Of a DNA stretch of 64,000 nt, positions 43,420-52,363 are shown one piece after another; position 1 is the stretch's first letter; every line of letters begins with the position of its first letter. Source of the stretch: Devosia ureilytica (lineage in GTDB: Bacteria; Pseudomonadota; Alphaproteobacteria; Rhizobiales; Devosiaceae); contig NZ_JAMZCU010000007.1 in NCBI RefSeq assembly GCF_024273195.1, forward strand, positions 1 to 64,000, given 5' to 3'. The notes under the pieces are model-generated. The model was not told the DNA's origin. It made no database searches and saw only the letters and a list, made by a program, of their open reading frames with translations. A program made the position numbers and the translations under genes.

Positions 43420-44250
43420 CTACCCCAGGCGCGAGAAGATAAAATCGCGTTCCAGCGCCAGGCCCTGCCATTCGCTCGGATGGTCGGCATCAAAAATCAG
43501 CGTATAGGGGCCGACATAGGCTGCCTCCTCGGCCGCCGCGACACAGAGGCCATAATCGGCCTCGTCGAGCTGTCCATGGGCAAAGCTTGCCTTGGCGTGG
43601 CAGAGCGCCGCCCGGGGGAAGATGGACTTGAGCCCTTCATATTTGTCCGGCCCGGTCCAATTGCCGAAATCGGCCAATAGGCCGACCTGCCCTTCGAGCC
43701 GGTCCAGCAGTTCGTGCACCGCATCGGGCGTCGAGAGCAGGTCGAACCAATTTTCGGTAAATAGCTTGAGCGGGGAGCCGGCATTGACCGCCAGCAGTTC
43801 CTTGAAGCCGGCCACCGAGCGGGCGATGGTTTGCGGGGTCGGCCGCTGCTTGCCGGCAATGATGCGGGCATTTTCGGCCCCAAGCGCGTTGGCGACATCG
43901 ACCCAACCGGCAATCCAGCGCGTGTCACGCTCGCCATGGACAGGGTCGGTCATGTCGCCAGCGTCGATGAGAAGGGTCTGAAGGGTCACGCCCGACACAC
44001 GAAGCTGGTCGCGCAATTCGCCCAGATAGACCGGATCGCGGCTGCGCAGGTGGAAGGACACCAGTTCGAGGCGGTTGTAGCCATGATTGGCGAGGACCGA
44101 TGGCAGGCCAAGCAGGGATTCTTCGCCCTCGCCATAGGTATCATCGCCGTCGCCAATCGCATCGGTGGTCAAGTCGTGGGGGTAGATCGTGCCCAGATAG
44201 CGGTGCAGGGACCAGGTGGATACGGCGATGCGCTGGTTCGGGTCGGCCAT
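43420..44250 (-). CDS. Sugar isomerase/epimerase-like TIM-barrel protein
   Basis: 276 aa. AVSTWSLHRYLGT near the start, LVSFHL, TLLIDAGDMTD, LFTENWFDLLSTPD and LADFGNWTG show the xylose-isomerase-like barrel (AP endonuclease family 2), with Glu, Asp and His positions suited to a divalent metal. The sugar is unknown. ATG 44250 follows AGAGGAG, so the longer frame to 44364 is not used. It is divergent from the ethanolamine-type permease (127 bp gap). Confidence 0.82.
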   Translation of the reverse strand: MADPNQRIAVSTWSLHRYLGTIYPHDLTTDAIGDGDDTYGEGEESLLGLPSVLANHGYNRLELVSFHLRSRDPVYLGELRDQLRVSGVTLQTLLIDAGDMTDPVHGERDTRWIAGWVDVANALGAENARIIAGKQRPTPQTIARSVAGFKELLAVNAGSPLKLFTENWFDLLSTPDAVHELLDRLEGQVGLLADFGNWTGPDKYEGLKSIFPRAALCHAKASFAHGQLDEADYGLCVAAAEEAAYVGPYTLIFDADHPSEWQGLALERDFIFSRLG

Positions 44251-44377
44251 TGAAGACTCCTCTTTTGTCTTGAGAGTTCCACGACCCTGCGCGCCGCGCA
44301 AGGCGGTGGAATAATCGTTGACTTGGGCGGCGTGCTTGCGCCACCTGCCCTCATCGGGACGCAATGGGGGCAGGGCG

Positions 44378-45865
44378 ATGACTGAGACCGGAAGAGGCGG
44401 CGTGGCCTATGCCAACCGCGAAAAGGCCTATTTCGACAGGCGAGGACTCGTGCGCCACGCCAATGCCTGGCACCTCTGGGCGCTGGGCGTCGGCGCCGTG
44501 ATCTCGGGGCACTTTTCCGGCTGGAACGGCGGATTGCTGCAGGGTGGCTGGGGCGGCATGCTGCTGGCGACGCTGATCGTCGGGCTGATGTATCTGGGCC
44601 TGACGTTTGCCATTGCCGAAATGAGTCCGGCCCTGCCCCATACCGGGGGCGCCTATTCCTTTGCCCGCACTGCCATGGGCCCCTGGGGCGGGTTCCTCAC
44701 CGGGCTGACGGAAAATGTCGAATATGTGCTGGCCCCGGCGGTCATCGCATTCTTCATCGGCTCCTATATGACCGGCATTTTCGAGACACCCGAAGCCTGG
44801 CAGCCGGCCTGGTGGGTGGGGTGCTACCTTGTGTTCGTGGGCCTCAACATGTGGGGCGTGGCGCTGAGCTTTCGCGTCACCGTGCTGGTGACCCTGCTGG
44901 CGCTGGCGTGCCTCGTCGTGTTCTGGATCTCCGCCCTGCCCAATATCGACTTTGCCCGCTATGCGCTCAATGTGGGGCCAGGCGGCGTCGAATTGCCCGA
45001 GGGCAATGGGCCGCTGCTGCCCAATGGGATCATGGGTGTGTTCATGGCCATGCCCTTCGCGGTCTGGCTGTTCCTTGCCATCGAGCAATTGCCACTGGCT
45101 GCCGAGGAAAGCATGGACCCCAAGCGCGACATGCCGCGCGGCATTATCCTCGGTTTCCTGACGCTCTCGGTGTCAGCACTGGCCGTGCTGACGCTCAATC
45201 CCGCGGTGGTCGGGGTCGGCTCGTTTGCGCTGGGCGGCTCGGGCGAACCGCTGCTCGACGGCTTCCGCGCCATTTATGGCGATGGCCTCGCCAAAGTGCT
45301 GGCGCTGGTGGCCGTGATGGGGCTGGTGGCTTCTTTCCACACGGTGGTCTTTGCCCAGGGGCGGCAAATCTATTCGCTGAGCCGCGCCGGCTATTTCCCA
45401 ACATTCCTCTCGCTCACCCATGACCAGCGCCGCACCCCACATCTGGCCATGGTGTTCGGGGCGCTCGTCGGACTGGGCGTGCTCGGCGCTATCTGGTTCC
45501 TCGCGGGTGAAGACAGCCGCGGCTCGATCATTGGCTTTACGCTGCTCAACATGGCCGTCTTTGGCGCCATGCTGAGCTATATCATGCAGGCACTGAGCTT
45601 CATCCTGTTGCGCCGCAACTTCCCCCAAATCGAACGCCCCTTCCGCAATCCCTTCGGCATTGCCGGCGCGGTCGTGACCATGACGATCGCCGCAGTTACC
45701 CTGTGGTTCCAGCTGGGCGACCCGACTTATCGTGCCGGCATATTCGGCGTGGCGCTGTGGTTCGGCGTTTGCATCGCCTATTTCGCCCTTTTCGGACGCC
45801 ATCAGCTTATTCTGTCACCGGAGGAGGAATTTGCGGTGGCGCACGGGAGGGAGCGGAGGACTTAG
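44378..45865 (+). CDS. Amino acid permease, ethanolamine-permease type (APC family)
   Basis: 495 aa with about 12 membrane helices. RHANAWHLWALGVGAVISGHFSGWNGGL and ALPHTGGAYSFARTAMGPWGGFLTGLTENVEYV are close to the ethanolamine permease subgroup of the APC superfamily. Import of ethanolamine or an amino acid is likely. It is beside the D-amino-acid enzyme, which hints at amino-acid uptake, and no eut genes are near. ATG 44378 is chosen over 44318. Its stop overlaps the stop of the convergent PLP-enzyme gene by 4 bp. Confidence 0.85.
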   Translation: MTETGRGGVAYANREKAYFDRRGLVRHANAWHLWALGVGAVISGHFSGWNGGLLQGGWGGMLLATLIVGLMYLGLTFAIAEMSPALPHTGGAYSFARTAMGPWGGFLTGLTENVEYVLAPAVIAFFIGSYMTGIFETPEAWQPAWWVGCYLVFVGLNMWGVALSFRVTVLVTLLALACLVVFWISALPNIDFARYALNVGPGGVELPEGNGPLLPNGIMGVFMAMPFAVWLFLAIEQLPLAAEESMDPKRDMPRGIILGFLTLSVSALAVLTLNPAVVGVGSFALGGSGEPLLDGFRAIYGDGLAKVLALVAVMGLVASFHTVVFAQGRQIYSLSRAGYFPTFLSLTHDQRRTPHLAMVFGALVGLGVLGAIWFLAGEDSRGSIIGFTLLNMAVFGAMLSYIMQALSFILLRRNFPQIERPFRNPFGIAGAVVTMTIAAVTLWFQLGDPTYRAGIFGVALWFGVCIAYFALFGRHQLILSPEEEFAVAHGRERRT

Positions 45866-46926
45866 TCCACCCTGCCACGCGCGGCCACCGCGACAGTCTC
45901 CACCAGTTCGCCGTTGCGGATCAGATTGATGCGGTCGAAGAGGTTGGTGACCGGGCAGCAGTGATTGGGGATGATACGGATGCTGTCGCCGATCTCGGGC
46001 TTGGTGGCGCAGGCGGAAACGTCAAGCGTGCCGTGTTCTTCACTGAGACCCACCACTTTCGCATCGGGGTATTCGACGACATGGCCGTGGCCGGTGAGAC
46101 CGAGCAGATCGCTGGTCAGCGCCTTGGAGCCGGCATCGATGATGACGCGCGTTTCGGTGGGGCGCGAGACGACAGTGGCCAGCACCGTCAGGGCGCAATC
46201 GTCGAAGTCGGCAGCACCGGCGGCGACCTGCGAGCGGTCCATATAGATATAGGTGCCGGGGCGATATTCGGTGGCGACGCGGGCCGCCTCGTCCATGTGC
46301 CATATGTCAGGCGTACCGCCAGTGGTGATGGTGGGCAGATCGACGTTTTCGCTGGCGAACAAGGCTTTGGCGTCGGCCAGCCATTGGGCTGCTGCCTGGT
46401 ATTTGCCGGCGGCGGGGTAGGTCATCAGCCCGGCGAAAGCCAGGCCCGGCGCGGCGATGATCCCGCGGGCCAGATCCAGCGCGGCAGTGGGCGATTGCAC
46501 ACCACAGCGGCCCATGCCGGTGTCGCATTCGACGAAAACCCCAAGAGGGCGGGCCGGATCGGTGAAGGTTCCGGCAAGGCCAGCGACACAGGCGGCGCTA
46601 TCGGCGACGGTGCGGATGGTGACGCGCTCATGCAGGGCCTTGAGGCGCTGGAGCTTGGCTGCGCCGATGATGTTGAACGTCAGCAGCAGGTCGGAAAGGC
46701 CAGCGTCGGCCATGACCTCGGCTTCGCCCAGCTTTTGCACGGTGATGCCGACGGCGCCCAATTCGACCTGGCGCTTGGCGAAGAACGGCAACTTGTGGGT
46801 CTTGATATGGGGGCGCAAGGCGATGCCGGCCTTGTCGGCAGCGGCCTGGGCCTTTTTGAGATTCGCGTCGGCGCGGTCGAGGTCGATGAGGACGGCGGGC
46901 GTGTCGAGTTCGGAAAAATGGGTCAT
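45862..46926 (-). CDS. D-threonine aldolase / D-serine dehydratase-like PLP enzyme
   Basis: 354 aa, DSD1-type fold III enzyme. The PLP lysine lies in RPHIKTHKLPFFA (about 38-50); the C-terminal metal site is PNHCCPVTNLFD (about 325), as in eukaryotic-type D-serine dehydratase and D-threonine aldolase. The reaction is one of the two, on a D-hydroxy amino acid. The RidA gene in the same cluster favours a dehydratase, because RidA removes the enamine/imine product. It overlaps the SDR gene by 4 bp. Confidence 0.85.
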   Translation of the reverse strand: MTHFSELDTPAVLIDLDRADANLKKAQAAADKAGIALRPHIKTHKLPFFAKRQVELGAVGITVQKLGEAEVMADAGLSDLLLTFNIIGAAKLQRLKALHERVTIRTVADSAACVAGLAGTFTDPARPLGVFVECDTGMGRCGVQSPTAALDLARGIIAAPGLAFAGLMTYPAAGKYQAAAQWLADAKALFASENVDLPTITTGGTPDIWHMDEAARVATEYRPGTYIYMDRSQVAAGAADFDDCALTVLATVVSRPTETRVIIDAGSKALTSDLLGLTGHGHVVEYPDAKVVGLSEEHGTLDVSACATKPEIGDSIRIIPNHCCPVTNLFDRINLIRNGELVETVAVAARGRVD

Positions 46927-47699
46927 TGCGCCCTCAGCACTTCATTGACGAACCGAAGGTTTCCGGCGGTGAGACCGGCATCCACGGGTATGGTGACACC
47001 CGTGACGCCGGAAGCGGCGTCGGAGGCAAGGAACAGAGCAGCGTTGGCGACTTCAGCCGGGCTGACCATGCGGCCCAGAGGATAGTGCGGCAGCACATTA
47101 TCGAGCAGGTTCGGATTGGCGGCGAGACGGTGATCCCAGGCTGGGGTGCGGACCGAGCCGGGCGCCACCACATTGGCGCGCACCCCCTGCCCGCCACGCT
47201 CGACGGCGATGGCTTTGGCATAGGCAATCAGCCCGGCCTTGGCTGCCGAATAGGCCGGATTGCCGAAATGGGCGAGCGCGTTGACCGAGGAAATGAACAC
47301 TACATTGCCCGCGCCGCGCGCGGCCATGGCTGCGGTGATCGAGTCGACCAGCGCATAGGCGCCACCGAGATTGATGGCCATTTCGCTAGCCCAGATATCG
47401 TCGTTTAGCTGGCCCAGATGTTCGGCGCGGGTGAAGCCGGCATTGGCGATGACGGCGTCGACCACGCCATGGGCGGCAATGTCGGCATCGATTGCGGCGC
47501 GGGTGGCCTTGGCATCGGCCTGATCGAAGAGGACCGTGCGGAGGAGCGGCAGTCCGTCGAGCAGGGTTGCGTCTCGGTCCGCGCCGACGACCTCGGCGCC
47601 TGCGGCATGAAAGGTCTCCACCAGGGTGCGGCCAATGCCGCCACCAGCGCCGGAAATCAGAACTGTCTTGCCGTCGAGGCGGAAGGGACTGGCTGTCAT
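46923..47699 (-). CDS. SDR family oxidoreductase
   Basis: 258 aa. The NAD(P) motif is SGAGGGIGRT, the NAG motif IANAGF, the catalytic Ser in FISSVNALA and YxxxK in YSAAKAGL. ATG 47699 has CAGGTGA before it; the longer frame runs into an R3 repeat and is not coding. It is followed, with 4-bp overlap, by the PLP enzyme. A role in oxidising or reducing the hydroxy-amino-acid carbon skeleton is a guess. Confidence 0.88.
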   Translation of the reverse strand: MTASPFRLDGKTVLISGAGGGIGRTLVETFHAAGAEVVGADRDATLLDGLPLLRTVLFDQADAKATRAAIDADIAAHGVVDAVIANAGFTRAEHLGQLNDDIWASEMAINLGGAYALVDSITAAMAARGAGNVVFISSVNALAHFGNPAYSAAKAGLIAYAKAIAVERGGQGVRANVVAPGSVRTPAWDHRLAANPNLLDNVLPHYPLGRMVSPAEVANAALFLASDAASGVTGVTIPVDAGLTAGNLRFVNEVLRAQ

Positions 47700-47723
47700 T
47701 GGTCGTTCACCTGCACAATAAGA

Positions 47724-47830
47724 ACCCCCACCCTTGATCCCTCCCCACAAGGGGGAGGGAGACGATGAACACTGGCCCGGCGCCTGCGCCTCCCTCCCCT
47801 TGATGGGGAGGGAATGAGGGTGGGGTGGGG
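47724..47830. repeat. Long R3 element, copy A
   Basis: About 105 bp with inverted ends (ACCCCCACCCT and AGGGTGGGGT) and two inner hairpins. It is nearly identical to 52210-52318 and 62606-62712. It lies between the RidA and SDR genes. Confidence 0.75.
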
Positions 47831-47845
47831 CCGCGTGCGCTACCC

Positions 47846-48229
47846 TCACGGCCCCTTATAGGCCACGCATTCGATTTCGACCTTGCAGTCGACCATCATA
47901 TGGCTCTGCACGCAGGCACGGGCCGGCGGGTGCTCACCGAAGTAGGACTTGTAGACCGCGTTGAAGCTCCAGAAGTCGCGCGGGTCATCGAGCCAGACGC
48001 CGCAGCGCACCACATGCTCCAGCCCATAACCGGCCTCTTCGAGAATGGCGATGACGTTCTTAATGGTCAGGTGCGTCTGCTCGATGATGCCAGTGCCGAC
48101 AATCTCGCCATCCTTCATGGGCACCTGGCCCGAGACATAGAGCCAGCCACCGGCCTCGACGGCCCGGGCGAAGGGCAGGTTTTGGCCACCGGCCCCGGAC
48201 TTTTCTGCGCCATAGCGTTTGATCGGCAT
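47846..48229 (-). CDS. RidA-family enamine/imine deaminase
   Basis: 127 aa, standard RidA length. LPFARAVEAGGWLYVSGQVP and NVIAILEEAGYGLEHVVRCGVWL are family motifs, and the catalytic Arg is kept in ARACVQSHMM. It hydrolyses reactive 2-aminoacrylate-type imines. It heads the RidA-SDR-PLP enzyme cluster, consistent with detoxifying the PLP product. ATG 48229 or 48241 are both possible. Confidence 0.9.
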   Translation of the reverse strand: MPIKRYGAEKSGAGGQNLPFARAVEAGGWLYVSGQVPMKDGEIVGTGIIEQTHLTIKNVIAILEEAGYGLEHVVRCGVWLDDPRDFWSFNAVYKSYFGEHPPARACVQSHMMVDCKVEIECVAYKGP

Positions 48230-48409
48230 TTCCATCTCCATCTCGGCACCTATGAAAGTGAATTTCTTTTGCGATGCTATTTATCGCCAGAATTTCATAT
48301 TTTCAGCGGCCATGCAGCCCCAAAATGTAAATTTCTTACGTGAACTTACGTGGCCACTGGTGTAGCGTGGGGTATCCTTCTGCGCCATTTCAGTTCGGAA
48401 TTCAGAGCC

Positions 48410-49867
48410 TTGCGCATTTTCACCGCTGCCCTTGCCACCGAAACCAATACGTTTTCGCCCATTGCCATCGACAAGCGGGCGTTCGAAGCCTCGCTGCACG
48501 CCAAGCCGGGGCAGCATCCGGCAACGCCAACGCTGTGCACCGCGCCGATCACCGTCGGGCGAGAAGTGTGCGCCCGCGAAGGGTGGACCCTGATCGAGGG
48601 CACGGCCAGCTGGGCCGACCCGGCGGGACTGGTGGCGCAGGCAACCTATGAGGAGCTGCGCGACGAAATCATCGGCCAATTGCACGCCGCCATGCCGGTG
48701 GATGGGGTGGTGCTGGGCCTGCATGGCGCTATGGTCGCGCAAGGCTATGACGATCCCGAGGGGGACCTGCTGAGCCGTATCCGCGCCATTGTCGGCCCGG
48801 ACGTGCTGGTCTGCGCCGAGCTTGATCCGCATAGTCATCTCACCGCCAAACGGGCGGATGCCGCGAACTTCTTTGTTTATTTCAAGGAGTTCCCGCACAC
48901 CGATTTCGTCGACCGCGCGCGCGACCTGTGGTCGATAGCCGTGCGGGCGCTGAAAGGCGAGATCAAGCCGGTGATGAGCATTTTCGACTGCCGGATGATC
49001 GATGTTTTTCCCACCTCCAAGCAGCCGATGCGGGGGTTCGTCGACAATCTCATGGCGCTCGAAAAGTCCGAGCCGGGCCTGCTCTCACTTTCGGTGGTGC
49101 ACGGCTTCATGGCCGGTGACGTGCCGGCAATGGGCACCAAACTGCTTGCCATCACTGATGATCGGGCCGATATGGGCGCGGCGCTGGCCGAAAAGCTCGG
49201 GCGCGAACTCTTTGCCATGCGCGGCACCTTCATGGTCAGCCAGGTGGATGAGGTGGTTGCCGTGGACGCCGCGCTGGCCGCGCCCAAAGGGCCGGTTGTC
49301 ATTGCCGATGTGTGGGACAATCCGGGCGGCGGCACGGCGGGCGATGCCACGGTGATCCTTGCTGAACTGATCGCGCGCGGCGCGACCGATGTTGCCGTGG
49401 GCACCATCTGGGACCCGATTGCGGTGCAGATTTGTTTTGCCGCCGGCGAAGGCGCGGTGGTGCCATTGCGCTTCGGGGCCAAGTCGGCACCGATGACCGG
49501 TCAGCCCATCGACAAGCGTGTCACGGTCAAGCGGCTCAAACGCAATGCCGAGATGAAGTTCGGCGACAGTTTCGCACCTTTTGGCGACGCCGCATGGGTG
49601 CATTTCGACGGGATCGATGTGATCCTCAATTCCACCCGGGCGCAAAGCTTTGACCCGAGCCTGTTTTCAGCCCTGGGTATAGATCCGAAATCGCGCAAAA
49701 TCCTGCTGATCAAGTCGACCAACCATTTTTACGACTCGTTTTCCAGGATCGCCTCGGAGATCGTCTATTGCTCGGCGGGGAAACCCTATCCCAACAGGCC
49801 GGCGGAAACGGACTACCGCAAGGCGCGCAAGGATATCTGGCCGATGGTGGAGAACCCCTGGGCTTGA
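48410..49867 (+). CDS. M81-family (MlrC-like) metallopeptidase, copy 1
   Basis: 485 aa. RIFTAALATETNTFSP opens the protein (Glu of the metal site), HGAMVAQGYDDPEGD follows near 110, DPHSHLT near 146, and DNPGGGTAGDATV near 305. These are the MlrC hallmarks; the family opens microcystin-derived peptides but natural substrates are mostly unknown. I start at TTG 48410 because homologues begin at that residue; a GTG at 48350 would add 20. A paralogue lies at 61159. Confidence 0.85.
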   Translation: MRIFTAALATETNTFSPIAIDKRAFEASLHAKPGQHPATPTLCTAPITVGREVCAREGWTLIEGTASWADPAGLVAQATYEELRDEIIGQLHAAMPVDGVVLGLHGAMVAQGYDDPEGDLLSRIRAIVGPDVLVCAELDPHSHLTAKRADAANFFVYFKEFPHTDFVDRARDLWSIAVRALKGEIKPVMSIFDCRMIDVFPTSKQPMRGFVDNLMALEKSEPGLLSLSVVHGFMAGDVPAMGTKLLAITDDRADMGAALAEKLGRELFAMRGTFMVSQVDEVVAVDAALAAPKGPVVIADVWDNPGGGTAGDATVILAELIARGATDVAVGTIWDPIAVQICFAAGEGAVVPLRFGAKSAPMTGQPIDKRVTVKRLKRNAEMKFGDSFAPFGDAAWVHFDGIDVILNSTRAQSFDPSLFSALGIDPKSRKILLIKSTNHFYDSFSRIASEIVYCSAGKPYPNRPAETDYRKARKDIWPMVENPWA

Positions 49868-49939
49868 CGTTGTCCCGCCGGGCAAATCTCCCCGGCGGAG
49901 AGATTTGAAACGACAAGGCCATGCGCGCTGTGCTCGAAT
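49868..49939 (-). repeat. Intergenic repeat, family R2 (minus strand copy)
   Basis: Reverse complement carries ATTCGAGCA, CATGGCCTT and the palindrome CTCTCCGCCGGGGAGA, in the order of the R2 copies at 21256 and 54469. It starts right after the M81 stop codon. Confidence 0.55.
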
Positions 49940-49980
49940 TGCAGGGCTTTTGAGTGGCTTCGCGCCTCGGGCGACATACG

Positions 49981-50150
49981 CCTCACTCGTCTCGGGCTTC
50001 GCCCGATCCACCCTCTCCCCGATGGGGAGAGGAATAAGTGGCGAGTGCTCTGCACGGTGGCTTCAAACATTTGCGGCATTGTGGGTGTTGCGGCCCCCTC
50101 CTCCGCCCTGCGGGCACCTTCTCCCACAAGGGAAGAAGGGAAAGCTGTGC
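49981..50150. repeat. R3-type hairpins between M81 and GH20 genes
   Basis: CTCGGGCTTCGCCCGA at 49999-50014 and CTCTCCCCGATGGGGAGAG beside it, then ACCTTCTCCCACAAGGGAAGAAGG at 50112-50139. They lie between two convergent genes and may terminate both. Confidence 0.5.
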
Positions 50151-52163
50151 CTACTCCGCAGACCAGTGGCCGTACATGATCGGCATCAGCCCGACCATGG
50201 ACTTGAAACGGTCCCAGCTCTTGCGTTCGGGCAGGGTCCAGCCCGCTTCGGCGATGGCCGAGAGGCGCGGGAAGACCAGGCGGTCGAAGATGGCGCGGTC
50301 GGTCATGCTCTCCGACCAGATGCAGCTCTGGATGCCCTTCAAATGCTTGAGGCCCTCATCGGAGAAACCAGCGCGAGCCTCGAACTCATAGGTTTCCTGC
50401 GGCCCGGACCAGCCGGCCCAGCCGGCGCCGGGCTCGGCCCAGCTGACGCCATTGGCCATGTCGAGATAGTAGCGCTGGCCGGGCGAGACGACGATGTCGA
50501 AACCGCGTTCGGCCAGCGCCGCATTGATCTCCACATTGCGCCAGCCGATGACATAGGAGGTGGCCTTGTCGACCGCGTCGCCATGCGCCGCTTCTTCCCA
50601 TCCACCGGTCACCGCGCCCTTGGACGCGATATATTTGTGGACGCGGCGGATGAACTCGGCCTGGATGACGGCTGTGGGCGAACCCTCGATTTCGTCGGCG
50701 CCATGGTGGTTGCCGAGCTGGTTGAACTGGGCTTCGTGCTTCTTGCGCATGGCGGGGCCCGCCATCTTCTCGATCATATCGAGAGCGAGCGGCGAACCGG
50801 ACCAGGCGGCCAGCGGCACCTCGTCCGCGCCGAGATGGAAAATGCCAGCGGGGAACAGCTCGAGCACTTCGTCCACGACCTTTTCGACGAAGCGATAGAC
50901 CGGCTCGTGGGCCGGGTTGAGGCTATTGTTTGGGAACCCCTGGACCGACTGGTACTCGCCCTTTTCATCGGGGTCGCGCAATTCGGGCAGCGCCTGCAGC
51001 GCCGCGTAGAAATGGCCCGGCATATCGATTTCGGGAATGACGGCAATAGCCAGATCATCGGCCAGGGCGACGATCTCGCGCACAACCTTCTTGCTGTAAA
51101 AGCCGCCGGTGGGCTGCGGACCGGAGCCGAGCAGCGGCGGCAGGGCCTTGCCGTGACCGCGCCAGGCAGCGATTTCGGTCAACGCCGGATAGGCGTCGAT
51201 CTCAAGCCGCCAGGCTTCATCCTCGGTCAGGTGCCAGTGGAACTTGTTCATTTTGTTCCAGGCCATGAGCCGGATAAGACGGCTGACTTCGGCACCGGTA
51301 TAGAACTGGCGCGCCACGTCGAGATGGCTGCCGCGGAATTCAAAGCCCGGTTCGTCGCTGATCACGCCGCCGGTGGGGAAGGTGAAGGTGCCCGGATATT
51401 GCCGCGCGCCGCGCAGCATGTGGCCCAGGGTCACGAGGCCATAAAAGAGACCCGCGCGGGTGGTCGCCGAAACCGTGGCGCTGTTTTCGGCAAACGTGAT
51501 TTCATAGGCTTCGGGACCGAAACCTGCTTTTTCCATGACATGAACCGGCATGCCGGCTTCGGATGCCGGACGGACGATGGCCTCGACCGGGAACAGTTCG
51601 GCGGTGAGATTGGCAAAGGCGGCGGCGGCGCGGGTCGCCAGTTCGCCATCGGGCATCAAATCAAAACCGACCGGGGCAATGCGGCTGCCCTTGGTATCGA
51701 CATGGCGGGGCCAGGGAATGATCGAATGCGGGGCTGGCGATTTGGCCGGAACCGGGAAACGCGCCGCACCCTTGAGCAGGGGCGAATTGTGGCCCTTGCC
51801 CTGGGTCGGCGCCGTCGGAATGGCGATGATCTCGCCACCTTCGAGAACAACATAGGCTGAATTGGCGCCGTCGCTCCAGTGGCGGAGGCCATAAGAGAGG
51901 CCGCGGGCGGTGGCGGTCCAGGTTTCACCCGGCCGCAGCACGTAGCCGTCGGGCGGTGCGATCATCGTGTGGTTGGAAAGACGCCTCAGGAGCTTGCCGT
52001 TCTCGAGCGTTGCATGCGGATCGATACGGGCAGGGCCGGAGAAACCGAGTTGAAAATTGGCGACGGGTGCATCGCCCGTATTGGTCAGCTCCAGACCATA
52101 GCCAAGCGGCTCGCTATCGGTTGCGGGGGACCAGGTGGTGACGAGGGAGAAGGAAAAAGCCAT
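50151..52163 (-). CDS. Beta-N-acetylhexosaminidase, GH20
   Basis: 670 aa, no signal peptide. A beta-rich N-terminal part (about 1-150) and an alpha/beta GH20b-like domain precede the barrel; the catalytic Asp-Glu pair lies in FHLGADEVPLAAW. FHWHLTEDEAWRLEIDAYP and IPEIDMPGH also fit GH20. It would release GlcNAc from chito-oligosaccharides in the cytoplasm, since the operon imports them whole. ATG 52163 is chosen over 52217. Last gene of the amino-sugar operon, after an R3 element. Confidence 0.9.
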   Translation of the reverse strand: MAFSFSLVTTWSPATDSEPLGYGLELTNTGDAPVANFQLGFSGPARIDPHATLENGKLLRRLSNHTMIAPPDGYVLRPGETWTATARGLSYGLRHWSDGANSAYVVLEGGEIIAIPTAPTQGKGHNSPLLKGAARFPVPAKSPAPHSIIPWPRHVDTKGSRIAPVGFDLMPDGELATRAAAAFANLTAELFPVEAIVRPASEAGMPVHVMEKAGFGPEAYEITFAENSATVSATTRAGLFYGLVTLGHMLRGARQYPGTFTFPTGGVISDEPGFEFRGSHLDVARQFYTGAEVSRLIRLMAWNKMNKFHWHLTEDEAWRLEIDAYPALTEIAAWRGHGKALPPLLGSGPQPTGGFYSKKVVREIVALADDLAIAVIPEIDMPGHFYAALQALPELRDPDEKGEYQSVQGFPNNSLNPAHEPVYRFVEKVVDEVLELFPAGIFHLGADEVPLAAWSGSPLALDMIEKMAGPAMRKKHEAQFNQLGNHHGADEIEGSPTAVIQAEFIRRVHKYIASKGAVTGGWEEAAHGDAVDKATSYVIGWRNVEINAALAERGFDIVVSPGQRYYLDMANGVSWAEPGAGWAGWSGPQETYEFEARAGFSDEGLKHLKGIQSCIWSESMTDRAIFDRLVFPRLSAIAEAGWTLPERKSWDRFKSMVGLMPIMYGHWSAE

Positions 52164-52209
52164 TGAAATAACTCTGTCATTGAAGTCTGAGCACGGTGGC
52201 GGGCGCAAC

Positions 52210-52318
52210 ACCCCCACCCTTGGTCCCTCCCTACAAGGGGGAGGGAGACGATGAGCATTGGCGCCTCAGCCTGCGCCTCCCTCCCCTTGATGGGGAGGGA
52301 TTGAGGGTGGGGTGGGGC
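52210..52318. repeat. Long R3 element, copy B
   Basis: ACCCCCACCCTTGGTCCCT at one end and GATTGAGGGTGGGGT at the other; matches 47724-47830 almost base for base. It lies between rpiR and the GH20 gene on the same operon. Confidence 0.75.
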
Positions 52319-52363
52319 CGCAGAATGGATTTCGGGCTGCAAGCACCCCCGAACCACGTTGCA

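Noticed and set aside
49905..51860. Plus-strand frame of 651 codons opposite the GH20 gene
   Set aside because: It begins in repeat sequence and has low-complexity composition; GH20 motifs are on the minus strand.
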